A stretch of DNA of 5,960 nucleotides from Candidatus Omnitrophota bacterium (GTDB lineage: Bacteria > Omnitrophota > Gorgyraeia > Gygaellales > Profunditerraquicolaceae). Numbering within the stretch: position 1 is the stretch's first letter; the number at the start of each line of letters is the position of its first letter. Shown here in pieces: positions 4,629-5,960 of this stretch. The notes beneath the pieces were generated by a model. It was not told where the DNA came from, made no database searches, and saw only the letters and a list, made by a program, of their open reading frames with translations. The stretch covers positions 1-5,960 of the forward strand of contig JAHISH010000037.1 in the NCBI GenBank assembly GCA_018818365.1, in the 5' to 3' direction. A program made the position numbers and the translations under genes.

Positions 4629-4982
4629 ATGCCATACGCAGGACCTAACAGGAGAAAACATCCCCGCATCAACGGGCGTTTTATCGTATCATATCGAATC
4701 CTTGAAGAAGCTGAAAACGTCGATATCAGTCAGAGCAAAAACTTAAGCCTTGGCGGGATGCTTTTGACCACTAACCGATTCTTTGAACCTGGCACGAATC
4801 TAGCGATAGAAATACGCCTCCCCTTTGACCCTAATCCTATTATGCTCATCGGACGGGTACTGGAATCAAAAGAAATCACTAAAAACTTGATCTATGATTC
4901 ACGCCTGATGTTCTTGGCAGTCGATGAACGCCATAAGAAAGTACTTCATCAAACGGTAGATTATTATATTAAGAAAGGATAA
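4629..4982 (+). CDS. Small single-domain PilZ protein (predicted c-di-GMP binder), upstream of hom
   Basis: A 117-residue cytosolic protein made of one PilZ domain. The RxxxR motif is in RRKHPR (R9 and R13), right after a short N-terminus. The (D/N)xSxxG motif is NLSLGG (38-43). Strands such as NGRFIVSYRI (15-24), NLAIEIRLPF (57-66) and IMLIGRVLES (71-80) form the barrel, and the C-terminal part RHKKVLHQTVDYYIKK is probably a helix. Both c-di-GMP contact motifs look intact. It is a different type from the PilZ protein before gpsA: it lacks the CxxC and keeps the common RRKHPR start. It follows tRNA-Pro by 38 nt and is separated from hom by 5 nt, suggesting one transcript. Its effector target is unknown; the link to homoserine metabolism may be only positional. 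Confidence 0.9.
   Translation: MPYAGPNRRKHPRINGRFIVSYRILEEAENVDISQSKNLSLGGMLLTTNRFFEPGTNLAIEIRLPFDPNPIMLIGRVLESKEITKNLIYDSRLMFLAVDERHKKVLHQTVDYYIKKG
4974..4979 (+). promoter_or_regulatory. Ribosome binding site for hom, inside the pilZ 3' end
   Basis: AAAGGA lies 8 nt before ATG 4988 and overlaps the last codons of the upstream PilZ gene, consistent with coupled translation. Confidence 0.6.
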
Positions 4983-4987
4983 TTCGT

Positions 4988-5960
4988 ATGGGGTCCCGAA
5001 ATATTCAGGTAGGGCTTATCGGATTTGGAAACGTCGGTTCCGGGGTAGTCAAAATACTGCTTGAAAGAAAAAAATTACTCCTAGAGAAAACCGGATTGCA
5101 GATTACTATCAAGAAGATCTTCGACAAAGATATTGGCTCACCGCGCAACGTCAAAGTTGACTCTGCACTACTTACTAAAAACAGCGAAGAAGTGCTCTCG
5201 GATCCCCAGATTGATATTGTGATCGAACTAATGGGAGGCATTAATCCGGCAAAAGAATTAATAATCCAAGCACTTAAGAATGGAAAACACGTGGTCACCG
5301 CCAACAAAGCGCTTCTTGCCCAAGAAGGACGCCAGATTTTCGAAGAGGCGCGTTCGCGCGGAAAAAGTGTCTATTTCGAAGCTTCCGTAGGGGCGGGAAT
5401 CCCCATCGTCAAGTCGCTGAGAGAAGGCCTCGTCGCCAATAAATTCTCGGGGATCTACGGTATCGTAAACGGAACATCCAACTATATCTTGTCGCAGATG
5501 TCCCATCAAAGATGCTCTTTTCATGAAGCACTGCGTCAGGCGCAACAAAAGGGGTTTGCGGAACGCAATCCTACCCTTGATATAGAAGGGATTGATTCCG
5601 CCCATAAATTGGTGCTCTTGACGTATCTTTGCTTTGGGAAATTAGTTAATCTTAATGAGGTATATGTCGAAGGAATCTCGCGCGTATCCCTAGCGGATAT
5701 CCAATATGCAAAAGATTTGGGATTCGAAATAAAACTTTTGGCCGTCGCAAAGAAAGAAGGGAATGATTTGGAAGTACGCGTGCATCCTACACTTATTCCG
5801 CAGAACCATCTTTTAGCTTCGGTCAACGATGTATTTAATGCAATCTATGTGGAAAGCGACCTCTCCGGAGATCTCTTGTTTTATGGGCCAGGAGCCGGAC
5901 AGATGTGTGCCGCTTCAGGGGTCGTCTCAGACCTGGTAGACCTAACCCAAAACATCAAAG
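4988..5960 (+). CDS. hom: Homoserine dehydrogenase, 3'-truncated by the window edge
   Basis: This enzyme reduces L-aspartate 4-semialdehyde to homoserine with NAD(P)H, the branch point to threonine and methionine. 324 codons are visible with no stop. The nucleotide loop GLIGFGNVGSGV (9-20) opens the protein. VIELMGG (78-84), HVVTANKALL (101-110), EASVGAGIPI (131-140), NGTSNYIL (161-168) and the substrate/catalytic block FAERNPTLDIEGIDSAHKL (190-208, Asp204 and Lys207) are all in family order. Near the cut end, YGPGAGQMCAASGVVSD (299-315) departs from the common GAG-x-x-PTASAVV form, with Cys and Ala in place of the Pro-Thr pair. Bacterial Hom proteins are usually 400-450 residues and many end in an ACT domain for threonine feedback; whether this one has it cannot be seen. 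No aspartokinase domain is fused at the N-terminus, so this is the monofunctional form. Confidence 0.96.
   Translation, partial: MGSRNIQVGLIGFGNVGSGVVKILLERKKLLLEKTGLQITIKKIFDKDIGSPRNVKVDSALLTKNSEEVLSDPQIDIVIELMGGINPAKELIIQALKNGKHVVTANKALLAQEGRQIFEEARSRGKSVYFEASVGAGIPIVKSLREGLVANKFSGIYGIVNGTSNYILSQMSHQRCSFHEALRQAQQKGFAERNPTLDIEGIDSAHKLVLLTYLCFGKLVNLNEVYVEGISRVSLADIQYAKDLGFEIKLLAVAKKEGNDLEVRVHPTLIPQNHLLASVNDVFNAIYVESDLSGDLLFYGPGAGQMCAASGVVSDLVDLTQNIK

Noticed and set aside
4549..4746. 65-codon frame starting inside tRNA-Pro
   Set aside because: It begins in the anticodon arm, reads through the T-arm (WVQVPPPR), and overlaps the second PilZ gene in another frame.
5005..5826. Three minus-strand frames opposite hom
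   Set aside because: They overlap a homoserine dehydrogenase frame that carries all family motifs; their peptides show no domain.

Overview
The window reads almost entirely on the + strand and holds parts of two housekeeping gene clusters separated by a tRNA cluster. The organism is bacterial. The small stand-alone PilZ proteins, an archaeal-type thymidylate synthase, tRNA genes mostly without an encoded CCA, and tight gene packing with coupled starts suggest an uncultivated Gram-negative lineage. The style resembles Omnitrophota/PVC-type genomes, but that is a low-confidence inference from gene content only.

Left part (1-1696): a compact cofactor operon. It starts with the 3' two thirds of pdxJ (pyridoxine 5'-phosphate synthase, cut by the window edge). 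acpS (holo-ACP synthase) follows with an ATGA stop/start overlap, then nnrD (NAD(P)HX dehydratase), which starts 47 nt inside acpS. No mutarotase-epimerase (NnrE) domain is fused to NnrD.

Middle (1704-2270): tRNA-Thr(UGU), tRNA-Tyr(GUA) and tRNA-Gly(UCC), with an unusual 320-nt spacer between Tyr and Gly. The spacer holds a perfect long hairpin that uses the last bases of tRNA-Tyr, several copies of a GCGAGCGTAG/AGCGAGGCAGT word, an exact second copy of the 5' half of tRNA-Gly broken in the anticodon, and a 117-nt segment that folds on paper into a closed helix with tandem G-A mismatches plus hairpins. This spacer is the most unusual part of the window.

Right part (2294-5960): a divergent, archaeal-type ThyA-family protein, a small PilZ protein, gpsA (glycerol-3-phosphate dehydrogenase, first step towards phospholipids), tRNA-Pro(GGG) with a plausible promoter of its own, a second small PilZ protein, and the first three quarters of hom (homoserine dehydrogenase). 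Spacing and overlaps suggest tRNA-Gly/thyA/pilZ/gpsA and tRNA-Pro/pilZ/hom are each read as one transcript, so tRNA processing would set the 5' ends of the mRNAs. The two PilZ proteins each sit directly before a metabolic gene and carry both c-di-GMP-binding motifs. No credible minus-strand gene, transposase, integrase or CRISPR array was seen.
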